A DNA stretch of 64,000 bases from Kitasatospora sp. GAS204B (GCF_029892155.1 NZ_JARZAG010000001.1:496001-560000), one strand, 5' to 3'. Shown: positions 24,853 through 34,918, counted from the first letter of the stretch. The notes: a model not told the origin generated them from the letters alone. Numbers and translations: made by a program.

Positions 24853-25616
24853 CAGCGCCCGAGGGTCCCTGGGACCCGCAGGCAGGGCGGGACCGGCATC
24901 TGGACGCCGGCGCCTATGTCCTCGGCGTGCTCGACACGGCGGACCGGGTGCGCTTCGAGGAGCACCTGGCGAGCTGCCCGCAGTGCCAGGCCGAGGTCGC
25001 CGCGCTCGGCGAACTGGAGCCGCTGCTGGCCGAGTTCAAGGCCGACAGTGCTGTGCTCGCGGGCCCGGGCGCCGACCGGCGCGGCTCGGGGGAGCTAGCC
25101 GGCGCGAGCTTGGCCGGCCCGGGCCCGCGGCTGCTCGACGGGCTGCTCGCCGAGGCCGCGGCCAGCCGCCGGCGGACCCGGGTGCGCCGCCGCTGGCTGG
25201 TCGCGGTCGCGGCGGTGCTGGTGGTCGGCGGTCCGGCCGCCACGGCCGCGGTGCTGCAGAGCGCCCCGGTGGCCGGCGTGCCGGTCGCCGCCGCGGCCAG
25301 CCACAGCGCGACCGCGGCCACCGGGACCAGCGCGACGGTCGGGGTCACCCCGGCGAGCTGGGGCAGCGTGATCACGCTGCGGCTCACCGGTCTCGCCGGA
25401 CCGCGCACCTGCGACCTGGTGGCCGTCTCGACCCAGGGCGCCCGCCAGACGGTCACCAGCTGGACCCTCCCGGCAGGCGGCTACGGGCCCGGGTGGGCCG
25501 CTGCCTCGCAGCTGACCACCACGGGCGGCACCGGCTTCCAGCCCGCCCAGATCGGCCACTTCGAGATCCGCGACCTGGCCGGTGACCAGCTGCTGCTCTC
25601 GATCCCGGCCAGCTGA
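24849..25616 (+). CDS. Membrane anti-sigma factor with zinc-finger (ZAS) domain
   Basis: 255 aa. N-terminal ZAS motif H39-x3-C43-x2-C46 (FEEHLASCPQCQAEV), one membrane segment (WLVAVAAVLVVGGPAATAAVL, about residues 117-137) and an extracytoplasmic beta domain of about 110 aa (VITLRLTGLAGPRTCDLVAVSTQGARQTVTSW) like the RskA/DUF sensor of related anti-sigmas. It binds and holds the upstream sigma factor at the membrane until a signal releases it. Coupled to the sigma gene by a GTGA overlap. Confidence 0.92.
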   Translation: MTAPEGPWDPQAGRDRHLDAGAYVLGVLDTADRVRFEEHLASCPQCQAEVAALGELEPLLAEFKADSAVLAGPGADRRGSGELAGASLAGPGPRLLDGLLAEAAASRRRTRVRRRWLVAVAAVLVVGGPAATAAVLQSAPVAGVPVAAAASHSATAATGTSATVGVTPASWGSVITLRLTGLAGPRTCDLVAVSTQGARQTVTSWTLPAGGYGPGWAAASQLTTTGGTGFQPAQIGHFEIRDLAGDQLLLSIPAS

Positions 25617-25648
25617 CGCGACGTCAACTCTCCTCAGGCCAAACCGGG

Positions 25649-28600
25649 TCAGCCCTGGTCGGCGCCTTCCTCCAGGTCGCCCTCCGCCTCCAGGAAGGCG
25701 GCCTGCAGCTCGGCCAGCAGTGCCGGGTCCGGCGCGGCCCACAGCCCGCGCTCGGCCGCCTCCAGCAGCCGCTCGCTGATCCCGTGCAGCGCCCACGGGT
25801 TGGCGGCGGTGAGGAACTCGCGGTTGACCGGGTCCAGCACGTACTCCTGGGTCAGCCGCTCGTACATCCAGTCCGCGACCACGCCCGTGGTGGCGTCGTA
25901 GCCGAACAGGTAGTCCACCGTGGCGGCCATCTCGAAGGCGCCCTTGTAGCCGTGCCGGCGCATCGCCTCCAGCCAGCGCGGGTTGACCACCCGGGCCCGG
26001 AAGACCCGGGCCGCCTCCTCGGTCAGGGTGCGGGTCTTCACCGTCTCCGGGCGGGTCGAGTCACCGATGTAGGCGGCCGGCGCCGAGCCGGTCAGCGCGC
26101 GGACGGTGGCCACCATGCCGCCGTGGTACTGGAAGTAGTCGTCCGAGTCGGCGATGTCGTGCTCGCGGGTGTCGGTGTTCTTGGCCGCGACGGTGATCCG
26201 CTTGTACGCGGTCTCCATCTCCTCGCGGGCCGGGCGTCCGTCCAGTCCCCGGCCGTAGGCGTAGCCGCCCCAGACCGTGTAGACCTCCGCGAGGTCGGCG
26301 TCGGTGCGCCAGTCCCGGCTGTCGATCAGCTGCAGCAGGCCGGCCCCGTAGGTGCCCGGGCGGGAGCCGAACACCCGGACGGTGGCCCGGCGTTCGTCCC
26401 CGTGCTCGGCCAGGTCGGCCTGCACGTGGGCCCGGACGAAGTTCTCCTCGTCGGCCTCCGGCTGGGCCGCCGCGAGCCGCACCGCGTCGTCCAGCAGGGC
26501 GACCACGTGCGGGAAGGCGTCGCGGAAGAAGCCGGAGATGCGCAGCGTCACGTCCACGCGCGGGCGGCCGAGTTCGGCCAGCGGGATCGGCTCCAGGCCG
26601 GTGACCCGGCGCGAGGCGTCGTCCCAGACCGGGCGGATGCCGAGCAGCGCGAAGGCCTCGGCGATGTCGTCGCCGGCGGTGCGCATCGCGCTGGTGCCCC
26701 AGAGCGAGAGGCCCACCGAGGGCGGCACCGCGCCGTCGTTGTCGGCCCGGTAGCGGGCGACCAGCGATTCGGCCAGTGCCTGCCCGGTCTCCCAGGCGAG
26801 CCGGCTGGGCACCGCCTTCGGGTCCACCGAGTAGAAGTTGCGCCCGGTCGGCAGCACGTTGACCAGCCCGCGCAGCGGCGAGCCGGACGGCCCGGCCGGC
26901 ACGAAGCCGCCCTTCAGCGCGTGGATCACCGCGTCCAACTCGTCGGTGGTGGCGGCCAGTCGCGGGACCACCTGGCGGGCGGCGAAGTCCAGCACCTCGG
27001 CGACGGCGGCCGGCTGCCCGGCGGCGACCTTCTCGACGGCCTCCGGCGCCCAGCCGGCCGCCTCCATCGCCTCGACCAGCTCGCGCGCCTTCGCCTCGGC
27101 GGCGTCGGTGGCACCCAGCGTCAGCGCCGCCTCGTCCAGCCCGAGCGCCTCCCGCAGACCCGGCAACGCGCTGACGCCGCCCCAGATCTGACGAGCCCTC
27201 AGGATCGACAGGACCAGGTTGACCCGGGCCTCGCCGACCGGGGCCTCGCCCAGCACGTGCAGGCCGTCGCGGATCTGCGCGTCCTTCACTTCGCAGAGCC
27301 AGCCGTCGACATGGAGCAGGAAGTCGTCGAACCCGTCGTCCTCGGGCCGCTCGTCCAGACCGAGGTCGTGGTCGAGGCGGGCGGCCTGGATCAGGGTCCA
27401 GATCTGCGCCCGGATCGCGGGCAGCTTGGCCGGGTCCATCGCGGCGATGTTGGCGTGCTCGTCCAGCAGTTGCTCCAGGCGGGCGATGTCACCGTAGGAC
27501 TCGGCGCGGGCCATCGGCGGCACCAGGTGGTCGACCAGGGTGGCGTGCGCGCGACGCTTGGCCTGGGTGCCCTCGCCCGGGTCGTTCACCAGGAACGGGT
27601 AGATCAGCGGCAGATCGCCGAGCGCCGCGTCCGGGCCGCACTCGGCGCTGAGCGCGGCGGTCTTGCCGGGCAGCCACTCCAGGTTGCCGTGCTTGCCCAG
27701 GTGCACCACCGCGTCCGCGCCGAACCCGCCGTCTGCCTGCGCGGCGGCGATCCAGCGGTAGGCGGCCAGGTAGTGGTGGCTCGGCGGCAGGTCGGGGTCG
27801 TGGTAGATGGCCACCGGGTTGGCGCCGAAGCCGCGCGGCGGCTGCACCAGCACCAGCAGGTTGCCGGCTCGCAGACCCGCCAGCACGATGTCGCCGTCCG
27901 GGTTCCGGCTGCGGTCCACGTACAGCTCGCCGGGGGCCGGACCCCAGTGCTCCTCGACCCGCTCGCGCAGCGCGGCGGGCAGGGCGGCGTACCAGCGGCG
28001 GTAGTCGGCGGCCGGGATCCGGACCGGGTTGCGGGCCAACTGGTCCTCGGTGAGCCAGTCCTGGTCGTAACCGCCGGCGTCGATCAGCGCCTTGATCAGC
28101 GCGTCGCCCTCATGCTGGCCTTCTTCGGGCTCCATGCCGGGGAACCCGTCCCCCAACTCCCAGCCCTCGTCGCGCAGGCGGCGCAGCAGCCGGGCCCCGC
28201 TGGCCGGGGTGTCCAGGCCGACCGCGTTGCCGACCCGGGCGTGCTTGGTCGGGTAGGCGGAGAGCACCAGGGCCAACCGCCGCTCGGCGGCGGGGATGTG
28301 GCGCAGCCGCGCGTGCCGGACCGCGATCCCGGCCACCCGGGCACAGCGCTCGGGGTCGGCGAGGTAGACGGTCAGGCCGTCCTCGTCCAGCTCCTTGAAG
28401 GAGAACGGCACGGTGATCAGCCGCCCGTCGAACTCCGGCACCGCGACCTGGGTGGCGGTGTCCAGCGGCGAGAGGCCGTCGTCGCTGGACTCCCAGGCTT
28501 CCCGCGACCAGGTCAGGCAGAGCGCTTGGAGGATCGGGCGGTCCAGCGCGGCCAGCGCGCCCGCGTCCCAGGCCTCCTCGTCGCCGCCCGCCTGCGCGTC

Positions 28601-29266
28601 AGCGGGCCGGGTGCCGCCGGCCGCCAGCACGGTGGTCACGATGGCGTCGGCCTCGCCGAGTTCGGCCAGCAGCTCGGCGGGCGCGCCGCGCAGCGAGGAG
28701 CAGTACAGCGGCTTGGCCCGCCCGCCGGCGTCCTCGATCGCCGCGCAGAGCGAGTCGACGAAGGCGGTGTTGCCGCTCATGTGGTGCGCGCGGTAGTAGA
28801 GGACGGCCACCAGCGGGCCTTCACCGCGCCGCGCCTCGCGCTCCAGTGGAGCCCAGTCGGGGGCGGAGGCGGGCGGTGCGAAGCCCTGCCCGGTGAGCAA
28901 CACGGTGTCGGAGAGGAAGGCGGCCAGCTCGGCCAGGTTGGCGGCGCCGCCGTGCGCGAGGTAGGCGTGCGCCTCGGCCGCCAGGCCGGCCGGGACGGTG
29001 GACAGTTCCATCAGCTGCGCGTCCGGCGCCTGCTCGCCGCTGAGCACGATCACCGGGCGCGGCCCGGCGAGCAGCGCGTCCAGGCCCTCCTCCCAGGCGC
29101 GCCGGCCGCCGAGCAGCCGGACCACCACCAGGTCGGTGCCGTCCAGCAGTTCCGGAAGGTCCTCAGCCCGCAGCCGGGCCGGGTTGCCCAGGCGGTAGGG
29201 GACCGGCCCGGCGCTGGCGCGGGCCGAGAGCAGGTCGGTGTCGGAGGTGGAGAGCAGCAGGATCAC
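25649..29266 (-). CDS. cobN: Aerobic cobaltochelatase subunit CobN
   Basis: 1205 aa, the family's usual length. CobN is the large subunit that, with two AAA-type partners, inserts Co2+ into hydrogenobyrinate a,c-diamide using ATP. The family core 'VHLGKHGNLEWLPGK' is in the middle of the protein, and 'NVLPTGRNFYSVDPKAVPS' and 'YEDGLDG'-like C-terminal blocks agree with CobN/BchH chelatases. GTG29266 was chosen: GAGGAAGG lies 8 nt upstream and the frame above it runs into the riboswitch. No CobS/CobT or ChlI/ChlD partner is in the window. Controlled by a B12 riboswitch in its leader. Confidence 0.96.
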   Translation of the reverse strand: MILLLSTSDTDLLSARASAGPVPYRLGNPARLRAEDLPELLDGTDLVVVRLLGGRRAWEEGLDALLAGPRPVIVLSGEQAPDAQLMELSTVPAGLAAEAHAYLAHGGAANLAELAAFLSDTVLLTGQGFAPPASAPDWAPLEREARRGEGPLVAVLYYRAHHMSGNTAFVDSLCAAIEDAGGRAKPLYCSSLRGAPAELLAELGEADAIVTTVLAAGGTRPADAQAGGDEEAWDAGALAALDRPILQALCLTWSREAWESSDDGLSPLDTATQVAVPEFDGRLITVPFSFKELDEDGLTVYLADPERCARVAGIAVRHARLRHIPAAERRLALVLSAYPTKHARVGNAVGLDTPASGARLLRRLRDEGWELGDGFPGMEPEEGQHEGDALIKALIDAGGYDQDWLTEDQLARNPVRIPAADYRRWYAALPAALRERVEEHWGPAPGELYVDRSRNPDGDIVLAGLRAGNLLVLVQPPRGFGANPVAIYHDPDLPPSHHYLAAYRWIAAAQADGGFGADAVVHLGKHGNLEWLPGKTAALSAECGPDAALGDLPLIYPFLVNDPGEGTQAKRRAHATLVDHLVPPMARAESYGDIARLEQLLDEHANIAAMDPAKLPAIRAQIWTLIQAARLDHDLGLDERPEDDGFDDFLLHVDGWLCEVKDAQIRDGLHVLGEAPVGEARVNLVLSILRARQIWGGVSALPGLREALGLDEAALTLGATDAAEAKARELVEAMEAAGWAPEAVEKVAAGQPAAVAEVLDFAARQVVPRLAATTDELDAVIHALKGGFVPAGPSGSPLRGLVNVLPTGRNFYSVDPKAVPSRLAWETGQALAESLVARYRADNDGAVPPSVGLSLWGTSAMRTAGDDIAEAFALLGIRPVWDDASRRVTGLEPIPLAELGRPRVDVTLRISGFFRDAFPHVVALLDDAVRLAAAQPEADEENFVRAHVQADLAEHGDERRATVRVFGSRPGTYGAGLLQLIDSRDWRTDADLAEVYTVWGGYAYGRGLDGRPAREEMETAYKRITVAAKNTDTREHDIADSDDYFQYHGGMVATVRALTGSAPAAYIGDSTRPETVKTRTLTEEAARVFRARVVNPRWLEAMRRHGYKGAFEMAATVDYLFGYDATTGVVADWMYERLTQEYVLDPVNREFLTAANPWALHGISERLLEAAERGLWAAPDPALLAELQAAFLEAEGDLEEGADQG

Positions 29267-29307
29267 GCGGCTGGCCTTCCTCGGGGTCCGCGCCCCGGGC
29301 GGTGGGG

Positions 29308-29407
29308 GAGACGGCAGGAGTTCCTGGCTCCCGATGGCCGTTGAGCCATGGTCACAGTGGCGGGACCGCACCGGTGTCGCACCGGTTTCCTCCCCTGACG
29401 CCGTCTC
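29308..29407 (-). promoter_or_regulatory. Cobalamin (B12) riboswitch upstream of cobN
   Basis: On the minus strand the closing stem is GAGACGGC (29407-29400) with GCCGTCTC (29315-29308). Inside are the conserved 'GGAAACCGGTGCGACACCGG', then 'CCCGCCACTGTGA' (the B12 box), and 'GGAGCCAGGAACTCCTGCC' near the 3' side. A following GGGG-N6-CCCC hairpin abuts the GAGGAAGG ribosome site of cobN, consistent with translational control that shuts cobN off when B12 is plentiful. Confidence 0.93.
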
Positions 29408-29552
29408 GGGCGTGAGCGGGCCAGGCGGCCCACCCGGCGGACATCCTAACGGGCAGGCCCAGCGCGGCGGGGCGGACGCCGAAGGGGCGGTGCGGGGTGC
29501 GCTCACGCGCCGTCCCGCACCGCCCCTCGGCGGTGAACCCCTCAGCTCTGGA

Positions 29553-30248
29553 TCACTTCCAGACGAGGCCCTTGTCCAGGGTGAAGGGGTCGCCCCAGTA
29601 CTGGGCGCCGGTGATCTTCGTCGAGGACGACGGCGAGAGCACCAGGGCGCAACCCTGGGCGGTCTGGCCGTTGGTGAAGCCGCTGGGCAGCGAGTCGTTC
29701 TTGCACTTGTCGAACGTGCCGATCAGCATCACGTCCTGGCCCTGGGTGCCGTCCGGCAGCAGGCCCGTCATGTGGTCCACCGTGGTGAAGGAGAGGTCGG
29801 TGGTTCCGACGTTCTTGACCGTGTAGCGGATGTAGTACGGGATCTTGCCGGACGCCTGGTCGCCGAGCTTGAGCGGGACCAGGTCGGCGGGGGTGCCCGC
29901 CTCGATCGCGGTGACCGTCAGCGCGATGGTGCCCTTGGTGTCCCCGGAGGAGAACGGGAGCTGGGCGGTCTCGCCGATCTTGAAGGTCTGCCCGGCCGTC
30001 GCCATCGCCCCGCCGCCGGTGGAGGTCGGCGCGCTGGACTTGGCCGCACCGCCGGTCGCCGGCGAGCTCGGCTTGGGCGCGGTGCTCTGGGAACCACCGG
30101 TCGTGGCCGCAGTGGTGGCGGGCGGCGTGGTGGCCGTCGTCGTGGTCGTCGTGGTGTCGTCCGGACCGCAGGCGGTCAGCGCGAACATCCCGACGGTGGC
30201 CAGTCCGATCATGTTCCGGACGGCCTTGCTGGTGATGCTGGTGCTCAT
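29553..30248 (-). CDS. Putative lipoprotein with Thr-rich linker
   Basis: 231 aa from ATG30248 (GGGGAA about 7 nt upstream). Signal peptide with lipobox 'FALTACGP' (Cys about residue 26), a run of eight Thr and a Thr/Ser/Pro linker, then a beta-rich domain of about 140 aa (FKIGETAQLPFSSGDTKGTIALTVTAIEAG... YYIRYTVKNVGTTDLSFTTVDHMTGLLPDG). The pattern of the last domain resembles the DUF4352/Telomeric-repeat-like immunoglobulin fold seen in actinobacterial lipoproteins. Two Cys (CKND, GCAL) may pair. Function unknown; transcribed away from the riboswitch region. Confidence 0.75.
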   Translation of the reverse strand: MSTSITSKAVRNMIGLATVGMFALTACGPDDTTTTTTTATTPPATTAATTGGSQSTAPKPSSPATGGAAKSSAPTSTGGGAMATAGQTFKIGETAQLPFSSGDTKGTIALTVTAIEAGTPADLVPLKLGDQASGKIPYYIRYTVKNVGTTDLSFTTVDHMTGLLPDGTQGQDVMLIGTFDKCKNDSLPSGFTNGQTAQGCALVLSPSSSTKITGAQYWGDPFTLDKGLVWK

Positions 30249-30416
30249 GAAGTTATTCCCCGTTTGGTTGCCGCTGGCCGTCAGCGCACGGCCGTGTAGG
30301 CATAGTTGATAGCGCACCAGGACCTTCGAACTCCACTTGGCGGCCCGGTACGTGACGCAGGCCACTGTCCCGGTGGCCGCACGCGCCAATCCGTCACGGA
30401 ACCCCCGCACAGACAC

Positions 30417-30454
30417 CACTCCCGGCCGACCCGAGAGCGGGTCGGCCGGGAGTG
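30417..30454 (-). terminator. Strong hairpin terminator
   Basis: A perfect 17-bp stem (CACTCCCGGCCGACCCG) with an AGAG loop, 28 bp beyond the stop of the VOC gene and well upstream of the lipoprotein start. Confidence 0.8.
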
Positions 30455-30481
30455 ATCACCCTTCCCTCTTCCCTCGCGCGG

Positions 30482-30901
30482 TCACATCTCCTTGAGCTGG
30501 GTGAGCCGGATGTTGTTGCCGGAGGGGTCGCGGAAGCCGCAGTCGCGCCCGTAGGGCTGGTCGGTCGGCTTCTCGTTGAACTCCACGCCGCGCGCCGACA
30601 GCTCCGCGTAGGCGGCGTCGACGTCGTCGGTGGTCAGGAAGACCGCACCGGAGGCGCCCTTGGCGGTCAGCTCGCGGACCTGCGCCTGGGTGGTGTCGTC
30701 GAAGACCGGCTGGCCGGGGATCGCCATCAGCACGATGGAGACGTCCGGCTGGCCGACCGGGCCGACCGCGAGCCACCGGAAGTTGCCCATCTCGGCGACC
30801 GTGACGTCCATCCGGACCTCCATGCCGACCTTCTGGGTGTAGAACGCGAGCGCCTCGTCCTGGTCCAGGACCCAGAGCTGCGCGGTGGCGATCTTGATCA
30901 T
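30482..30901 (-). CDS. VOC-family protein (glyoxalase/bleomycin-resistance fold)
   Basis: 139 aa. Two VOC modules: 'IATAQLWVLDQDEALAFYTQKVGMEVRMD' at residues 4-32 and 'VFLTTDDVDAAYAELSARGVEFNEKPTDQPYGRDCGFRDPSGNNIRL' in the second half, the latter highly typical. AGGAGG stands 6 nt before ATG30901. It lies 77 bp downstream of an AraC regulator on the same strand; this AraC-VOC pair recurs in streptomycetes (from memory), so the two probably act together. Substrate unknown. Confidence 0.9.
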   Translation of the reverse strand: MIKIATAQLWVLDQDEALAFYTQKVGMEVRMDVTVAEMGNFRWLAVGPVGQPDVSIVLMAIPGQPVFDDTTQAQVRELTAKGASGAVFLTTDDVDAAYAELSARGVEFNEKPTDQPYGRDCGFRDPSGNNIRLTQLKEM

Positions 30902-30978
30902 CGGTTCCTCCTGCTATCCATGCTTACGTGTGCTTACCAGCGCTTACCAGCGCTTACGTGTGCTTTGCGGCGATAACG

Positions 30979-31533
30979 TCACGCTATGCCGGGGCCGTCG
31001 GCGCCGTCTTCTCGAAACGTGCGGTGTTGCGGACGCCCGTAGGCCCGGCGGACGCAGCCCGGCACGATGGCGTGCGCGGCGGCCGGCGGGAAGGCGGCCC
31101 GGTAGGCGGCGGGAGCCAGCCCGTACATCCGGGTGAAGCTGGTGGTGAACGAGCCCAGGCTGTTCAGCCCCACGTCGAAGCAGATGCCGGCGACCGGGCG
31201 GTCGGTGTTGCGCAGCAGCGCGGCGGCCCGCTCCAGCCGCCGCGTGAGCAGGTACACGTGCGGTGACTCGCCGAACGCGCGGCGGAACTCCCGGCTGAAG
31301 TGCGCCCGGGAGAGCCCGGCGGCCGCCGCCAGTTCGGCGACGGTGAGGGGCTCCGCGTACCGGGCGTCGACCAGGTCCTTGGCGCGCAGCAGATGGCGGG
31401 CGGGGGGAAGGTGGGCCACGGGATCCAGGGTAGTGAGCGGGACTGACAGGTGGGCCTCGGCGGAGGTGCGCCGGTCGCACGGCAGGGTGCGGCCGGTGCG
31501 TCGGAGACACAGCTCACGCCTGGAGCGGGGCAT
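30979..31533 (-). CDS. AraC-family transcriptional regulator
   Basis: 184 aa; two helix-turn-helix units (LTVAELAAAAGLSRAHFSREFRRAFGESPHVYL and VAGICFDVGLNSLGSFTTSFTRMYGLAPAAYRAAF) fill residues 60-160. The first 40 residues are weakly conserved, so the true start may be the internal GTG giving 'VAHLPPARHLLRAKDL'. There is no effector domain, as in short SoxS-like members. The C-terminal 'RTFREDGA' tail is a recurrent feature of the subgroup that precedes VOC genes. Divergent from cobG, 33 bp away. Confidence 0.87.
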   Translation of the reverse strand: MPRSRRELCLRRTGRTLPCDRRTSAEAHLSVPLTTLDPVAHLPPARHLLRAKDLVDARYAEPLTVAELAAAAGLSRAHFSREFRRAFGESPHVYLLTRRLERAAALLRNTDRPVAGICFDVGLNSLGSFTTSFTRMYGLAPAAYRAAFPPAAAHAIVPGCVRRAYGRPQHRTFREDGADGPGIA

Positions 31534-31566
31534 ACCTGCGGTCAGATCATCGGTATGCTCGCGGCC

Positions 31567-32811
31567 ATGTCACCCTCACCCGACGCCATCGAGCCTGCCC
31601 CCGCGCGGGTCGGCCTGGGCCGGGACCGGGGGCGTGACGACGCCTGCCCGGGCGCGCTGCGGCTGCACGCCGCCGATGACGGGGCGTTGGCCCGGATCCG
31701 GGTGCCCGGCGGGCTGCTGTCGGTGACTCAGACACTCGCCTTGGCGCTGGCCGCCGAGGAGTTGGGCGACGGCGCGCTGGAGGCCACCTCGCGCGGGAAC
31801 GTCCAGCTGCGCGGCCTGCGCGCGGACGCCGGCGGGGAGTTGGCGCAGCGGCTGCGTGCGGTCGGGCTGCTGCCCTCGGACTCGCACGAGCGGGTGCGCA
31901 ACATCGTCGCCTCGCCGCTCGCGGGGCTGGACGGCGGCGCGGACCTGTGGCCGTGGCTGCGCGAACTGGACACGCTGCTGCTGGCGAGCGAGGCGGCCCG
32001 GGAGCTCTCCGGGCGCTTCCTCTTCGCGCTCGACGACGGACGCGGTGACGTGGCCGCGCTGGACGCCGACCTCACGCTGATCGCCCACCCCGACGGCGCG
32101 TTGCTGCGGCTCGGGCGGGCCGGGGCCGCGCTGGCGGCGGACGGCCCGGGGACGGTGCTGCGGGCGGCCGAGGAGTTCGTCCGGCTGCGCAGCGGTTCCT
32201 GGCGGATCCGCGAGGCCGACCCGGACGGCTCGCTGCTCACCGCCCGGCTCGGCCTGGCCCCGCGACCGCTGCCCGCCCTGCCGGGCACCCGCCCGGCGGT
32301 CGGCGCGTTCGGCTACGGGTGCTGCGTGGGTCTGCGGTTCGGCCGCGCCACCGCCGCGCAGTGGCGGCTGCTCGCGGCGCACGCGCCCACCGAGCTGCGG
32401 GTCACCCCGTGGCGGGCGGTGGTGCTGCCCGGCGCCGGCGCCGAGGCGCTGCCCGCGCTCGCGGCGGCCGGCCTGCGCACCGAGGCCGCCTCGGCCTGGG
32501 CGGGCGCCACCGCCTGCACCGGCTCGCCCGGCTGCGCCAAGTCGCTGGCGGACGTCCGGTCGCACGCGGCGGCGGCGCTGGACGCGTCGGTCGCACTGGA
32601 CGCGGCGGCGGCGCTGGACGCGGATGCTCCCGGCCGGCTGCTCCCGGTGCACTGGTCAGGATGTGAACGGCGCTGCGGCCACCCGGCCGGCGCGTTCGTG
32701 GACGTGCTGGCCACCGGCGACGGCTATCGCGTCGGCCACGCCGGCCGTGCGGATGAAGTGACGAACCAACAGATGGCGGCAGCGGTCGCTGCGGCCCGGA
32801 GGACCACGTGA
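31567..32811 (+). CDS. cobG: Precorrin-3B synthase CobG
   Basis: 414 aa. CobG is a nitrite/sulfite-reductase-like Fe-S protein that uses O2 to make precorrin-3B, marking the aerobic route. Two half-domains are visible: '[34 protein letters not shown]' (residues 48-81) and the repeat beginning '[13 protein letters not shown]'. The 4Fe-4S ligands are C-x5-C ([13 protein letters not shown]) and C-x3-C ([11 protein letters not shown]). ATG31567 is exactly 7 nt after TATGCT, so leaderless; ATG31555 overlaps that -10. First gene of a GTGA/ATGA-linked operon with cobH and cobIJ. Confidence 0.93.
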   Translation: MSPSPDAIEPAPARVGLGRDRGRDDACPGALRLHAADDGALARIRVPGGLLSVTQTLALALAAEELGDGALEATSRGNVQLRGLRADAGGELAQRLRAVGLLPSDSHERVRNIVASPLAGLDGGADLWPWLRELDTLLLASEAARELSGRFLFALDDGRGDVAALDADLTLIAHPDGALLRLGRAGAALAADGPGTVLRAAEEFVRLRSGSWRIREADPDGSLLTARLGLAPRPLPALPGTRPAVGAFGYGCCVGLRFGRATAAQWRLLAAHAPTELRVTPWRAVVLPGAGAEALPALAAAGLRTEAASAWAGATACTGSPGCAKSLADVRSHAAAALDASVALDAAAALDADAPGRLLPVHWSGCERRCGHPAGAFVDVLATGDGYRVGHAGRADEVTNQQMAAAVAAARRTT

Positions 32812-33434
32812 TCGAGTACGAGAAGGACGGCGCGGCGATCTACCGCGAGTCCTTTGCCACCATCCGCGCCGAGTCGGACCTGGCGGGCCTGCCGGCCGAC
32901 ATCGCCCAGGTCGCGGTGCGGATGATCCACGCCTGCGGGATGACCGACCTGGTCGCCGACCTGCTCTGGACCCCCGGCGTGGTGGCCGACGCCCGGGCCG
33001 CGCTGCGGGCCGGCGCGCCGATCCTGTGCGACGTCTCGATGGTGGCCAGCGGTGTCACCCGCAAGCGGCTGCCGGCCGACAACGAGGTCGTCTGCACGCT
33101 CTCCGACCCCCGGGTGCCGGGGCTGGCGGCCGAGCTGGGGACCACCCGCAGCGCGGCGGCGATGGAGCTGTGGCGGGACAAGCTGGCGGGCTCGGTGGTG
33201 GCCGTCGGCAACGCGCCGACCTCGCTGTTCCGGCTGCTGGAGATGATCGAGGCGGGCGCGCCGCGCCCGGCCGCGGTGATCGGCGTGCCGGTGGGCTTCG
33301 TCGGCGCCGCCGAGTCCAAGCAGGCGCTGGCCGAGCACCCCGCGGGCCTGGAGCACCTGGTGGTGCGCGGCCGGCGCGGGGGCAGCGCGATCGCCGCCGC
33401 CGCGCTCAACGCGATCGCGAGTGAGGTCGAATGA
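32808..33434 (+). CDS. cobH: Precorrin-8X methylmutase CobH
   Basis: 208 aa. It moves the C11 methyl to C12, giving hydrogenobyrinic acid. The catalytic His is in '[12 protein letters not shown]' near residue 44; '[28 protein letters not shown]' and '[16 protein letters not shown]' are family signatures. GTG32808 overlaps the cobG stop; GGAGG is 5 nt upstream. Its stop overlaps the start of cobIJ (ATGA). Confidence 0.96.
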   Translation: MIEYEKDGAAIYRESFATIRAESDLAGLPADIAQVAVRMIHACGMTDLVADLLWTPGVVADARAALRAGAPILCDVSMVASGVTRKRLPADNEVVCTLSDPRVPGLAAELGTTRSAAAMELWRDKLAGSVVAVGNAPTSLFRLLEMIEAGAPRPAAVIGVPVGFVGAAESKQALAEHPAGLEHLVVRGRRGGSAIAAAALNAIASEVE

Positions 33435-34918
33435 CCGGCCGGCTCTACGGGATCGGGCTCGGCCCCGGCGATCCCTCGCTGCTCACCGTCCGCGCCGCCG
33501 AGCTGATCGGCAAGGCCGACGTGATCGCCTACCACAGCGCCCGGCACGGGCGTTCGATCGCCCGGTCCATCGCCGAAAGGTATCTGACGGGTAGTCAGAT
33601 CGAGGAGAAGCTGGTCTACCCGATCACCGTGGAGACCACCGACCACCCCGGCGGCTACCGGGGCGCGCTGGAGGACTTCTACGAGGAGGCCGCCGCCCGG
33701 CTGGCCGCCCACCTGGACGCCGGCCTGGACGTGGCGGTGCTCGCCGAGGGCGACCCGTTCTTCTACGGCTCCTACCAGCACATGCACAAGCGTCTGGCGC
33801 ACCGCTACCAGACCGAGGTGGTGCCCGGTGTCACTTCGATCAGCGCCGCCGCCGCCCGGCTCGGCACCCCGCTGGTGGAGGCGGAGGAGGTGCTCACCAT
33901 CATCCCGGGCACGCTGCCCGAGGAGGAGTTGACCGCTCGGCTGGCCGCCACCGACTCGGCCGTGATCATGAAGCTGGGCCGGACCTTCCCGACCGTGCGC
34001 GCCGCGCTGGAGCGCTCGGGCCGGCTGGACGAGGCGCACTACGTCGAGCGCGCCACCATGCCGGGCGAGCGGACCGCGCCGCTGGCGGAGGTGGACCCGC
34101 AGACGGTGCCGTACTTCTCGGTCGCGGTGCTGCCGAGCCGGCTCAACAACCCCAAGCCCGAACCCGAGCACGGTGAGGTGGTGGTGGTCGGGACCGGCCC
34201 GGCCGGTCCGCTCTGGCTCACCCCCGAGGCGCGCGGTGCGCTCGCCGGCGCCACCGACCTGGTCGGCTACACCACGTACCTTGACCGGGTCCCGGTCCGC
34301 CCCGGCCAGCGCCGGCACGGCTCGGACAACAAGGTCGAGGCCGAGCGTGCCGAGTTCGCCCTGGACCTGGCCAGGCGCGGCCACCGGGTCGCGGTGGTCT
34401 CCTCCGGCGACCCCGGCGTCTTCGCGATGGCCACCGCCGTGCTGGAGGCCGCCTGCGCCGATCCGTACCGCGAGGTCCCGGTGCGCGTGCTGCCCGGGAT
34501 GACCGCCGCGCACGCCGCCGCCTCCCGGGCCGGCGCGCCGCTGGGCCACGACTACGCGGTGGTCTCGCTCTCCGACCGGCTCAAGCCCTGGCCGGTGGTC
34601 GCCGAGCGGCTGCGCGCCGCGGCCGCCGCGGACCTGGTGCTGGCGCTCTACAACCCCGGCTCGCGCAGCCGCACCACCCAGGTCGGCCTGGCCCGCGACC
34701 TGCTGCTGGAACACCGCGCGCCGGACACCCCCGTGGTGCTGGCCCGTGACGTCGGCGGCCCGACCGAGCGGGTGCGCACCGTGCGGCTGGGCGAACTGGA
34801 CCCGGCCGAGGTGGACATGCGGACGATCCTGCTGATCGGCTCCTCGCAGACCCAGGCGGTGGACCGGGGCGACGGCACCGAGGTGGTCTGGACCCCGCGC
34901 CGCTATCCCGAGCGCTGA
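33431..34918 (+). CDS. cobIJ: Fused precorrin-2 C20- and precorrin-3B C17-methyltransferase CobIJ
   Basis: 495 aa, two class III SAM methyltransferases in one chain. The CobI half covers about residues 1-240 ([41 protein letters not shown]). The CobJ half covers about 250-495 ([56 protein letters not shown]). Each has the GxGxGDP-type SAM loop. This fusion is common in actinomycetes and should channel precorrin-3A through CobG and back. Last gene of the cobG operon, followed by a hairpin. Confidence 0.95.
   Translation: MTGRLYGIGLGPGDPSLLTVRAAELIGKADVIAYHSARHGRSIARSIAERYLTGSQIEEKLVYPITVETTDHPGGYRGALEDFYEEAAARLAAHLDAGLDVAVLAEGDPFFYGSYQHMHKRLAHRYQTEVVPGVTSISAAAARLGTPLVEAEEVLTIIPGTLPEEELTARLAATDSAVIMKLGRTFPTVRAALERSGRLDEAHYVERATMPGERTAPLAEVDPQTVPYFSVAVLPSRLNNPKPEPEHGEVVVVGTGPAGPLWLTPEARGALAGATDLVGYTTYLDRVPVRPGQRRHGSDNKVEAERAEFALDLARRGHRVAVVSSGDPGVFAMATAVLEAACADPYREVPVRVLPGMTAAHAAASRAGAPLGHDYAVVSLSDRLKPWPVVAERLRAAAAADLVLALYNPGSRSRTTQVGLARDLLLEHRAPDTPVVLARDVGGPTERVRTVRLGELDPAEVDMRTILLIGSSQTQAVDRGDGTEVVWTPRRYPER

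Noticed and set aside
25784..29344. A 1186-codon open frame antisense to cobN
   Set aside because: It is a GC-frame shadow of cobN: no family resemblance, Arg/Gly/Val-rich composition, and the cobN reading matches its family throughout.
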